Positions 1 to 7,057 of a stretch of DNA of 64,000 nt are shown in pieces. The DNA is taken from positions 1 to 64,000 of the forward strand of contig CAZELR010000010.1 in the NCBI GenBank assembly GCA_964513075.1, given 5' to 3'. Origin of the DNA: DAOUBP01 sp964513075 (lineage in GTDB: Bacteria; Chloroflexota; Anaerolineae; CG2-30-64-16). The stretch's first letter is position 1, and every line of letters starts with the position of its first letter. The position numbers were made by a program, and so were the translations under genes. Below the pieces are notes generated by a model. The model did not search any database, had not been told where the DNA came from, and worked only from the letters and a program-made list of their open reading frames with translations.

Positions 1-67
1 CCTCTTTTTGGCCCCAAAACCTTTATTCTATTCCAGAGTTACGTTGGACGTAACAAAAGACGTCCAA

Positions 68-104
68 ATAGAAATCAGGTTTTTCGCAGAAATCGGGTTT
101 CTAT
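68..104. terminator. Imperfect hairpin of the GAAACC/GGTTTC family
   Basis: Arm 68-79 (ATAGAAATCAGG) pairs with 93-104 with one mismatch and some wobble pairs. It resembles two stronger hairpins at 1395-1427 and 54059-54107 that lie between convergent genes, so it may end a gene beyond the left edge. A second small dyad, TTGGACGT with ACGTCCAA, lies just upstream around 44-67. No gene is seen in 1-231. Confidence 0.4.
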
Positions 105-231
105 CAGGTGCTCGCGGTGGCTGCGGACTTGTACGAATTGCGTCTTTGGCGTTCTAGAGTTAGGATATGGTTATCTCACAGTGCATGGGCAACGTAGAAT
201 TCCTACGTGCCTGACAAAAGGAGCATTCTCG

Positions 232-738
232 ATGGAACTGCAAAACTTCTCGGTTGAAGACTGGTACACCGTCATTGCCGGCATGAGCTCGGCGGCGAGC
301 ATCGTGTCGATGTCTGATGTGTCCGGCCCACTGGGCCTGGTGAAAGAGGCCATGGCGTCCACGGCGGCGCTGCGCGAAGATGCGTCGCAGTCCGCGTTCA
401 TCGCGGCCCTGCGCGCGCAGATGACCAGCGCTGACAAGGAAGACAAGGAAGCGCTGATGAAGGTCGCCATGGAGAAGCAGCAGGCCATGAAGGGCCAGGC
501 GCAGACTACAGAGGAGGCGCAGCAGATCGCCCTCGATACGATGCGGGACGCGATCCAGCTTGTCGAGGAGAAGGCTGGAGCCGAGGCGGCTGCGGACTAC
601 AAGCAGCTCATCTGGGCGGGTGCGCAAAAGGCTGCCAAGGCCAGCAAGGAAGGCGGGTTCCTCGGCATCGGCGGCAAGCTCGTGTCGGAAGCCGAATTGG
701 CAGCGCTGCAGCAGGTCAAAGCGGCGCTGGGCCTGTAG
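232..738 (+). CDS. Small helical protein of unknown function
   Basis: I do not recognise this 168-residue protein. The ATG at 232 is chosen over an upstream GTG at 181 because AAAAGGAG lies at 217-222 with normal spacing. The sequence is rich in Ala, Glu, Lys and Gln, has no membrane segment or signal peptide, and looks mostly helical. Residues 60-130 are strongly charged and amphipathic. The tail carries a small Gly-rich turn (GGFLGIGGKLVSEAE) followed by a short helix. A 13-bp hairpin terminator at 781-811 closes it, so it is a single-gene transcript. A soluble cytosolic protein is the most that can be inferred. Confidence 0.75.
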   Translation: MELQNFSVEDWYTVIAGMSSAASIVSMSDVSGPLGLVKEAMASTAALREDASQSAFIAALRAQMTSADKEDKEALMKVAMEKQQAMKGQAQTTEEAQQIALDTMRDAIQLVEEKAGAEAAADYKQLIWAGAQKAAKASKEGGFLGIGGKLVSEAELAALQQVKAALGL

Positions 739-780
739 GCGCGCTGTACGCAGATCCTGCGTCTCTATCTTTCCATGAGC

Positions 781-811
781 CAACAGCCGGCCTGCACAAG
801 GCCGGTTGTTG
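781..811 (+). terminator. Intrinsic terminator after the small helical protein
   Basis: A 13-bp stem (781-793 with 799-811, one G-T pair) has the loop GCACA and is followed by ATTTAGTTG. It lies 43 bases after the stop at 738 and before the Rieske gene. Confidence 0.75.
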
Positions 812-914
812 ATTTAGTTGCATAATCCTCACCCCATGATACCTGGGCGGCCCACCCCAGTCAAACTATTGAGCGGGCCATTTGTTACTAAAAGACTTGA
901 AGGAGCTATAAACC

Positions 915-1262
915 ATGACGCGCTATCTGGCAGGAACCGCAAGCGAGCTCCCGGTGGGAGAAAAACGATCGATCAAGGTCGGCGACAAAAGTATTGTGCT
1001 CTATCACCTGACGGATGGCTTCCATGCCACCCAGCACAGCTGCACCCATGTCTTCGGGCCCCTGGAGCGCGGCACAATCGTGGAGGATGCCCAGATTCAG
1101 TGCCCGCTGCACCGGGCGCGGTTCGACATTCGCACCGGTGAAGTGGTGCAATGGGCCAACTTCCCGCCGGGCATCCAGGCGCTCAACTTCATTCGCGGGG
1201 AGCGAGCGTTAGCGACCTATCCCGTGACGGTCGAAGATGGCCAGGTCTACGTCGAGCTGTGA
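915..1262 (+). CDS. Rieske [2Fe-2S] ferredoxin-type protein
   Basis: A 115-residue single-domain Rieske protein. The cluster ligands are visible as C43-T-H45 and C63-P-L-H66, followed by the typical RARFDIRTGEV strand. The length matches NirD-like or dioxygenase-type Rieske ferredoxins, which carry electrons to an oxygenase or reductase in the cytosol. No partner oxygenase or reductase lies beside it, so the acceptor is unknown. GAAGGAGC at 899-906 sets the start. There is no signal peptide or Tat motif, which argues against a cytochrome bc-type Rieske subunit. Confidence 0.9.
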   Translation: MTRYLAGTASELPVGEKRSIKVGDKSIVLYHLTDGFHATQHSCTHVFGPLERGTIVEDAQIQCPLHRARFDIRTGEVVQWANFPPGIQALNFIRGERALATYPVTVEDGQVYVEL

Positions 1263-1394
1263 CCGCTGAGCGGAGTGATCGCGGCACGCCCTAACGCCAA
1301 AGCCCAGGCATCCGTCCAAGATCCCGAGGGGAGTTCGCCGTTATTATCAGGGATGGCAGATAGGAGGGCGTCCCTGCATGATGATTGGACAAGA

Positions 1395-1427
1395 AGAGAC
1401 CCGGTTTCTGCCAGAAATCGGGTCTCT
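1395..1427. terminator. Bidirectional hairpin between convergent genes
   Basis: AGAGACCCGGTTTCTG (1395-1410) pairs with 1412-1427 over 16 positions with one wobble. It lies between the Rieske gene (ends 1262) and the leftward gene that ends at 1438, where it can serve both. It is of the same kind as the hairpin at 54059-54107. Confidence 0.7.
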
Positions 1428-1437
1428 CTACTAAACG

Positions 1438-2142
1438 TCACTTCGCGGCCGCGGCCGTCTCGGCGAACAACGTTTCCAGAGCCTTGAAATCCGCGGCTTT
1501 GAGGGCGGTTCCTTTACCGCCCCCGCGCAGCCACTTCTTCACGCTCTTGGTATCCAACACCGGCACGGCGGGGTCGGTGACCTGGAGGGTAACGCGCGGG
1601 TCGATAAAGACGATCACCGGCTCCACGTTGGCCGAGACTTCGGGCAGCTTGCTGTGCAGCCAATCTTGCAGTTGGGCAGCCTGGCGCCGCGCCTCTTCGG
1701 TCGGGTTGCCCAGCCCTTCTTGTGCAAAGACCAGGAGGACCCGGCTCAGGCTGAACTTGGTATTCCATGTCGAGCCGGTTGTCGTGACCGTGCCGGTCTG
1801 GTCGCGCGTGATGAACGTATAGACGCCCTGGGGGCTCAGCAGCACGTAGGGCGCAGGCAGCGTCCAGATGTAGAAACTGTAGCGGTCGTCGAACCCCTTC
1901 ATCGACTCTTCCAACAGCTGGTCAGGCCGGGGTGTGCGGCCCCAGCGGCGCATATAGTAGCTGCCAAACTGAGCCAGGATGAACCCGATGACCAGGGCAG
2001 CCAGCGAAACCCAGACCAGTTGCTGGTTACGGTTGAACGAGGCGAACATCCCGGCTATGAGGACCGCGATGCCTGCCAGGCTGGTGATCGTGCCCAGCCG
2101 GCGACGACGATGGATCATTTTGGTATTGGCGGTAACACGCAT
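1438..2142 (-). CDS. Two-helix membrane protein with NERD-like C-terminal half
   Basis: A 234-residue protein with a basic N-terminus (KMIHRRRR) and two membrane segments at about 17-35 and 42-60. A cytosolic region of about 170 residues follows. That region has the outline of the NERD (nuclease-related) fold: a beta-rich stretch around YVLLSPQGVYTFITRDQTG, a GSTW turn, then NPTEEARRQAAQLQDWL. I do not see a convincing set of nuclease catalytic residues, so a degenerate NERD domain or another membrane-anchored sensor is possible. It lies 21 bases after plsX on the same strand and is probably cotranscribed with degV-plsX. Confidence 0.7.
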   Translation of the reverse strand: MRVTANTKMIHRRRRLGTITSLAGIAVLIAGMFASFNRNQQLVWVSLAALVIGFILAQFGSYYMRRWGRTPRPDQLLEESMKGFDDRYSFYIWTLPAPYVLLSPQGVYTFITRDQTGTVTTTGSTWNTKFSLSRVLLVFAQEGLGNPTEEARRQAAQLQDWLHSKLPEVSANVEPVIVFIDPRVTLQVTDPAVPVLDTKSVKKWLRGGGKGTALKAADFKALETLFAETAAAAK

Positions 2143-2163
2143 TGGGTTTGAGCCTTTCTTATA

Positions 2164-3198
2164 TTAATCCTGCGTCGCCAGCGCGTCGCGCAGCGCGGCG
2201 ACCAGGTTCTGTTGAACGCTTTTCTCGGCCATACGGATCATGCTGCGGATTGCCTTGGCATCGCTGCGGCCATGGCCGATGACCACCACGCCGTTGACCC
2301 CCAGCAGCGGAGCGCCGCCGATCTCGCGCCAATCGAACCGTTTGCGCAAGCTCAAGACGCTGGGCAACAGCAGCACCAAACCGGGCAGCATCAGGATCAG
2401 GCCGGGAATCAGCAGGATAAGAGCTAGTTTGTTCAGCACGCCGGCGGTTAGTTGGCGCTTCAGGAACTTCCCCAGGAACGACACCAGCCCTTCGGTGAGC
2501 TTCACGATCACGTTACCGGTCAGACCGTCGGCGACCACAACGTTGGCCAGCCCCTTGCCGATATCCTTGCCCTCGATATTGCCCACGAAGTTCAGGCTAC
2601 TGGCTTTCAGCAGCGGGTATGTTTCACGGATCAGCATGCTGCCTTTGTCCGCCTCTTCGCCGTTGGAGACGATGCCGACCTTGGGGCGGTCCAGGCCGAA
2701 CATCACTCGGGCGTAGGTCTGGCCCATCTGGGCGAATTGCACCAGGTACTCCGGCTTGCAATCCGCGTTCGCGCCGATATCCACGATCAGGCAGGGCACG
2801 GGCGCCGCAGGATAGATGCTGCCCAGCGCTGGGCGCTCCACCCCACGGATGCGGCCGATGCCGAAGAGTGCCGCGGCCATCACCGCGCCGGAGTTGCCGG
2901 CCGAAGCGAACGCGTCCGCCTTGCCCTCTTTCACCAGGCGCATCCCCACCATCATCGAGGAGTCCTTCTTGGCCCGCACCGCCAGCGTATGCTCCTCCAT
3001 CTCCACCACTTCGGAGGCGTGCACCACTTCGATGGGCAGGCCGGACGTGTCGCCGTGCTTGGCCAGCTCAGCGCGTACGCGGTCCTCGATGCCCACCAGG
3101 ATGATCCCCGTGCCGCGCTCCCGGGCTTCGGCTACGGCGCCGGCTACCACCACCTCGGGCGCGTGGTCGCCGCCCATCGCATCTACAACAATTTTCAT
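2164..3198 (-). CDS. plsX: Phosphate acyltransferase PlsX
   Basis: This 344-residue protein converts acyl-ACP and phosphate to acyl-phosphate, the donor for PlsY in the first step of phospholipid synthesis. The N-terminus MKIVVDAMGGDHAP is the family hallmark. The conserved PALGSIYP, DIGANADC and GLTGNVIVKL segments are in the usual order, and the length is normal. GAGGGGGAACG precedes the ATG. The usual acpP/fabH/fabD neighbours are absent; instead it follows degV, a fatty-acid-binding family gene, 20 bases upstream. That pairing fits a lipid-supply role. Confidence 0.96.
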   Translation of the reverse strand: MKIVVDAMGGDHAPEVVVAGAVAEARERGTGIILVGIEDRVRAELAKHGDTSGLPIEVVHASEVVEMEEHTLAVRAKKDSSMMVGMRLVKEGKADAFASAGNSGAVMAAALFGIGRIRGVERPALGSIYPAAPVPCLIVDIGANADCKPEYLVQFAQMGQTYARVMFGLDRPKVGIVSNGEEADKGSMLIRETYPLLKASSLNFVGNIEGKDIGKGLANVVVADGLTGNVIVKLTEGLVSFLGKFLKRQLTAGVLNKLALILLIPGLILMLPGLVLLLPSVLSLRKRFDWREIGGAPLLGVNGVVVIGHGRSDAKAIRSMIRMAEKSVQQNLVAALRDALATQD

Positions 3199-3218
3199 CG
3201 TTCCCCCTCAAGTGCAAG

Positions 3219-4064
3219 TCACGCGTCCAGAGCATAGACCGCCATGCCGACCAGTCCGGGGCCGCCCAGCGCCGCCAGCGCCGGGCCAAGGTCGAAAACG
3301 AGCTCCTCGGCCACGTTCAGCCGGTCGCGCACCATCTGCAAGAAGGCCAGCGCCTGATCAGGCACGTTGCAGTGTCCCACCGCGACGCGCGCGGGCTGCT
3401 CCCCCACCGCCGCGGCGACCTGGCTCAGCATTGCCTCGAACGCACGATGTTGACCCCGCACCTGGCCCGTCGGCTCCAGTCGGCCCTCGGTTGCAGTCAG
3501 GATCGGTTTGATATTGAGCATGTCGCCGAGGGTGCCGCGCAGCTTTGGGGCGCGGCCGCTGGCAATCAGATAGCGCAGGTTGGCCGGGGTGCAAACCAAC
3601 TGCATGCGCGCGCGGACCTGAGCCAGGCCGGCGAGGATGGCAGGGACATCGGCGCCGGCACGAACCAACTCGGCCGCGACGATGGCCTGCCAACCGGCGC
3701 CCATCGAAGCATGCTGGCAGTCCCATACTTGCGTCGGCACCGGCGCAGTTTCGGCCGCGATCACCGCGCTGTTATAGGTGCCGCTCAGGAGGCTGGAGAC
3801 GCAGACCGCAACGATTTGGTCGGCCCCCTCGGCCGCGGCCCGCTCGTATGCGACGGAAAACTGCCCCGGCGTAGGCTGTGAGGTGGTGGGCAGTTGATCC
3901 ACCGTCGCCAGACGGCGGTAGAATTCCTCCAGCGAGAGCTCGACTTTGTTGAGGAAGGCGACCTTGCCGAAGTGGATGTTCGCTGGCACCTCGATGATGC
4001 CCAGGCGAGCAAGATATTCGTCGGGAACGTTAGAGCTGGAATCAGTGATAATCTGGACGCGCAT
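3219..4064 (-). CDS. DegV family fatty-acid-binding protein
   Basis: A 281-residue DegV protein, full length. It opens with MRVQIITDSSSNVP (the DSSSNVP motif near the ligand pocket), then TTSQPTPGQF and SGTYNSA, and has the usual two-lobed order. DegV/FakB proteins bind a fatty acid and hand it to a kinase (FakA) that makes acyl-phosphate, the same intermediate PlsX produces. The plsX gene immediately downstream on the same strand supports that role, but no fakA is in the window. AAGGAA lies just upstream of the ATG. Confidence 0.94.
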   Translation of the reverse strand: MRVQIITDSSSNVPDEYLARLGIIEVPANIHFGKVAFLNKVELSLEEFYRRLATVDQLPTTSQPTPGQFSVAYERAAAEGADQIVAVCVSSLLSGTYNSAVIAAETAPVPTQVWDCQHASMGAGWQAIVAAELVRAGADVPAILAGLAQVRARMQLVCTPANLRYLIASGRAPKLRGTLGDMLNIKPILTATEGRLEPTGQVRGQHRAFEAMLSQVAAAVGEQPARVAVGHCNVPDQALAFLQMVRDRLNVAEELVFDLGPALAALGGPGLVGMAVYALDA

Positions 4065-4308
4065 ATAAGTTCCTTGATGACGCCAACGCAGGCTCTCGCA
4101 CTGTGTGTATCGGTTGCCAATTCAGAAGGTGCGCGCCAGTATACGATAGTTCCGGGTAGTTGACAAACATGCGCCTTGGAGGCCAGCAATTCTCGCTTTG
4201 CTTTCACCCTAAGGTAAAGCTTACCCCTCACTGGCGAAGTGATTTGACTTCATCGCCTTCGCGGTGCTAAAATCGCCTCCATCATGGTGGATGTGGGAAG
4301 GGCTGTTA

Positions 4309-4336
4309 TTGACAATCGCGCTGGATCAAGTATAAT
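4309..4336 (+). promoter_or_regulatory. Consensus sigma-70 promoter of tRNA-Leu
   Basis: TTGACA (4309-4314) and TATAAT (4331-4336) match the consensus fully, with a 16-bp spacer. The mature tRNA begins 15 bases after the -10 box. The rest of 4065-4308 holds no gene; a weaker TTGACT/TAAAAT pair with an 18-bp spacer (4244-4273) could be a second start. Confidence 0.85.
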
Positions 4337-4351
4337 TCCCTCACGAGATTT

Positions 4352-4434
4352 GCCCCCGTGGTGGAATTGGTATACACGGCAGGTTGAGGGCCTGTGTCCA
4401 TATGGACGTGCCCGTTCGAGTCGGGCCGGGGGCA
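4352..4434 (+). tRNA. tRNA-Leu (anticodon GAG)
   Basis: An 83-nt class II tRNA. The acceptor GCCCCCG (4352-4358) pairs with CGGGGGC (4427-4433), with discriminator A at 4434. The anticodon stem GCAGG/CCTGT encloses TTGAGGG, placing GAG at 4386-4388 to read CUC and CUU. A long variable arm (GTCC-ATAT-GGAC) and the T arm GCCCG-TTCGAGT-CGGGC are intact. CCA is not encoded. Confidence 0.95.
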
Positions 4435-4692
4435 TTCAAACGGTTTCCCTCCTCAGCACAGTGCCGACTTTTTCTTTGACGCCCAAGCACACCCCTTGCT
4501 AAGAGCCGGCACGTAGTAGCAGCTATATCTTGAATCATGCTCCGACCGGCGCACCATGGAAAATGGCACTACCTCGCGTTTCACTCGAGGCGGCGGCGCT
4601 TAGCCCCGAACCGGACGCCCTCGCGGCCCTAGATCACTGTCTTAGGACAAGCAGTCACCCTGTCCTTCATGCTGGTCAGGAGGCCTTTCATC
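4435..4692. other. Spacer without a recognisable gene
   Basis: I see no supported coding region between the tRNA and the exporter gene. A T-rich stretch (CTTTTTCTTT, about 4468-4477) could end the tRNA transcript, but I find no convincing stem in front of it. Confidence 0.5.
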
Positions 4693-5451
4693 ATGGCTAT
4701 TCAAGACCTCCCGATTTGGGTTTTTGTCCTGGTCGGTTTTGCAGCCCAAATGATCGACGGCGCGTTGGGCATGGCTTATGGCGTCAGCTCAACGACGCTC
4801 CTAAGCAGCTTCGGAGTGCCTCAGAAGTTCGCCAGCGCATCCGTGCACGCGGCTGAAGTGGTGACCACGGGAATTTCAGGGCTGTCGCACTGGCGCGCGG
4901 GTAACGTCCATTTTGACCTGGCCAAGCGGTTGGTGATCCCGGGGGTGCTCGGCGGCGTGCTCGGGGCCTATGTGCTGTCCAATCTCGATGGCGATGTGAT
5001 CAAGCCATACGTGGCCATCTACCTGGCCGGCATGGGCCTGGTCGTTATTTTCCGGGCGTTTCGCAGCCTGGCCCCGAGACAGGTGCGCACATGGCTGCTG
5101 CCGTTGGCATTGGGCGGCGGGTTCATGGACGCCATCGGCGGCGGCGGCTGGGGCCCCGTCATTACCTCCACGCTGCTGGCCCGGGGCAACGAGCCGCGCT
5201 TCACTGTGGGCTCGGTGAACCTGACCGAATTCTTTGTCACCCTTGCCCAGTCGATCACCTTCGTGATCACCCTGGGTGGCGGCGAGCTGTCAGAGTATGG
5301 CGTCATCATCCTGGGCCTGTTGATCGGCGGCGCGCTGGCCGCGCCGCTGGCCGCCGTAGTGGCCAAGCGGCTGCCCCACCGGCCTTTCATGCTGCTGGTG
5401 GGTCTGATGATCCTGTTTTTGAACATTCGTACCTTGATCTTGATCCTATGA
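4693..5451 (+). CDS. TauE/SafE (UPF0721) family exporter
   Basis: A 252-residue integral membrane protein of the sulfite/sulfoacetate exporter family, with about eight hydrophobic segments. The family signatures are present: FAAQMIDGALGMAYG in the first half and a matching GGFMDAIGGGGWGP at the start of the second, reflecting the internal duplication. The ATG at 4693 is chosen because AGGAGG lies at 4678-4683. Family members export small sulfur-containing or other organic anions. The substrate cannot be read from the sequence and no sulfur-metabolism gene is adjacent. Confidence 0.92.
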   Translation: MAIQDLPIWVFVLVGFAAQMIDGALGMAYGVSSTTLLSSFGVPQKFASASVHAAEVVTTGISGLSHWRAGNVHFDLAKRLVIPGVLGGVLGAYVLSNLDGDVIKPYVAIYLAGMGLVVIFRAFRSLAPRQVRTWLLPLALGGGFMDAIGGGGWGPVITSTLLARGNEPRFTVGSVNLTEFFVTLAQSITFVITLGGGELSEYGVIILGLLIGGALAAPLAAVVAKRLPHRPFMLLVGLMILFLNIRTLILIL

Positions 5452-5461
5452 TAGTTTTTTG

Positions 5462-5533
5462 GGGACGCAGAGCTACCTGATTGGCTTGATTGTCTTTTTT
5501 GGACGCAGATTTACCTGATTTTCATGATTCTTC
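5462..5533 (+). repeat. Upstream GGACGCAGATT/CTGATT repeat copies
   Basis: Two direct copies, starting at about 5462 and 5501, read GGACGCAG followed by an ACCTGATT unit and a second TGATT unit. They lie directly before the GxxExxY gene. Matching copies follow that gene, and a solitary copy occurs at 28889-28949. Confidence 0.85.
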
Positions 5534-5549
5534 TTTTGGAGTTAACGAG

Positions 5550-5987
5550 ATGGAAGAGTTGCATGAACCGGCGGCCGCGTATGATATTGAGAATTACAAG
5601 CATTCGGAGTTGACCCGGCGGATCATCGGCGTCTTTTTCGAAGTGTACAATGCGCTGGGTTATGGCTTCCTGGAGAAGGTCTATGAGAACGCAATGGCGC
5701 TACGGCTGCGCAAGGCAGGTTTCCACGTCGTCCAGCAGCAGCCCATCAAGGTGTATTTCGACGGCGAGGTTATCGGTGAATATGCCGCGGACCTGGCGGT
5801 CAACGACCTGGTTATCGTGGAACTGAAGGCCGTCAAGGAACTCGCCGAGGAACATGAAGCGCAACTGCTGAATTACTTGAAAGCCACCGAATACGAGGTC
5901 GGGCTGCTTCTCAACTTCGGACCGAAGCCCAAATTCGTCCGCAAAGCCTACGACAACGCCAACAAACGCAATCTGAAGCGCCCGTAA
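5550..5987 (+). CDS. GxxExxY family protein (PDDEXK-like)
   Basis: A 145-residue protein of the GxxExxY/PDDEXK_3 family. The naming motif is seen as GFLEKVY at about residues 36-42. The nuclease-like core follows as EYAADLAVNDLVIVELKAV, in which D, E-x-K provide a PD-(D/E)XK-type triad. Biochemical function is unknown; the fold suggests a nuclease or nucleic-acid-binding role. The ATG at 5550 is favoured over one at 5490 because GGAG precedes it and because 5490-5549 is made of repeat sequence. The gene is bracketed by GGACGCAGATT repeats, a context I associate with this family from memory. Confidence 0.9.
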   Translation: MEELHEPAAAYDIENYKHSELTRRIIGVFFEVYNALGYGFLEKVYENAMALRLRKAGFHVVQQQPIKVYFDGEVIGEYAADLAVNDLVIVELKAVKELAEEHEAQLLNYLKATEYEVGLLLNFGPKPKFVRKAYDNANKRNLKRP

Positions 5988-5996
5988 GACCGGAAT

Positions 5997-6132
5997 GGGA
6001 CGCAGATTAACCTGATTGACCTGATCATTTTCGACGGAATCAGGTATACCTGATTACCGTGGCATAGGTTAAGGCAATCAGGAGAATAAGGAAAATCTGC
6101 GTCCTAGCCAAAATCAGGAAAATCTGCGTCCC
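5997..6132. repeat. Downstream GGACGCAGATT repeats, direct then inverted
   Basis: GGGACGCAGATTAACCTGATT starts at 5997 in the same orientation as the upstream copies. Inverted copies AATCTGCGTCC lie at 6094-6104 and 6121-6132. The region can fold back on itself (ACGCAGATT with AATCTGCGT; CCTGAT with ATCAGG). It separates the GxxExxY gene from rfbA, whose ribosome site begins at once after it. Confidence 0.85.
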
Positions 6133-6152
6133 ACTATCGTAATGGAGGTTCT

Positions 6153-7043
6153 ATGAAGGGGATCATTCTTGCCGGGGGAGCCGGCACGCGGTTGCATCCG
6201 CTGACCATCGGGGTGAGCAAGCAGCTCCTGCCGGTGTACGACAAGCCGATGATCTATTACCCGCTTTCCATGCTGATGCTGGCGGGCATCCGCGACATCC
6301 TGGTGATCAGCACGCCGGAACAACTGCCGCAGTTTCGGACCCTGCTGCGCGATGGGAGCCAGTGGGGCCTGCGCTTCGCCTATGCAGAGCAGCCCACTCC
6401 CCGCGGGCTGGCCGACGCGTTTATCGTGGGCCGTGAATTCGTGGCCGGCGGGCCGAGCTGCCTGATCCTGGGCGATAACATCTTCTACGGTCATGGATTG
6501 CCGGCCAAGCTGCGCGCCGCGGCGGCATTGACCGACGGCGCGCTGGTGTTTGCCTACCCGGTGAAGGACCCCCAGCGCTACGGCGTCATCGATTTCGATG
6601 CCGAAGGCCAGGCGTTGAGCATCGAAGAGAAGCCCAGCCAGCCCAAGTCGCATTACGCGGTGCCCGGCCTCTACTTCTACGACAGCCAGGTCACGGAGAT
6701 CGCCGCCGACCTGAAGCCGTCGCCGCGCGGCGAAATCGAGATCACCGACCTGAACCGGGTCTATCTGGAGCGGCGCCAGTTGCATGTGGACGTGATGGGC
6801 CGCGGGGTGGCATGGCTGGACGCGGGCACGCATGAGAGCCTGTTGCAGGCGGCCGGTTTTGTGCAGGCGGTGCAGGACCGGCAGGGGATGATGATCTCGT
6901 GCCCCGAGGAGATCGCGTTCCGCCTGGGCCTGATCGACCGCGAGGCGTTGCGCAGCCAGGGCGCCGTGCTGAAGAACAACGAATACGGCCGGTACCTGCT
7001 GCGCCTGGCGGACCAAGACCTGCCGCGGCCAGAAAACAGTTAA
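6153..7043 (+). CDS. rfbA: Glucose-1-phosphate thymidylyltransferase
   Basis: A 296-residue nucleotidyltransferase that makes dTDP-glucose from glucose-1-phosphate and dTTP. The signature GGAGTRLHPLT (about residues 7-17) and SKQLLPVYDKPMIYYPLS are intact, as are the later GDNIFYG and IEEKP motifs, and the length is that of RmlA. GGAGG precedes the ATG. It opens the polysaccharide locus, but rfbB, rfbC and rfbD are not in the window. Either they lie elsewhere or dTDP-glucose is used directly or by another route. Confidence 0.96.
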   Translation: MKGIILAGGAGTRLHPLTIGVSKQLLPVYDKPMIYYPLSMLMLAGIRDILVISTPEQLPQFRTLLRDGSQWGLRFAYAEQPTPRGLADAFIVGREFVAGGPSCLILGDNIFYGHGLPAKLRAAAALTDGALVFAYPVKDPQRYGVIDFDAEGQALSIEEKPSQPKSHYAVPGLYFYDSQVTEIAADLKPSPRGEIEITDLNRVYLERRQLHVDVMGRGVAWLDAGTHESLLQAAGFVQAVQDRQGMMISCPEEIAFRLGLIDREALRSQGAVLKNNEYGRYLLRLADQDLPRPENS

Positions 7044-7057
7044 CTAAAGAGGACTGC

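Noticed and set aside
5452..6135. Possible insertion sequence
   Set aside because: No transposase is present; only a GxxExxY gene between short repeats. It is kept as a candidate cassette, not called as an IS.
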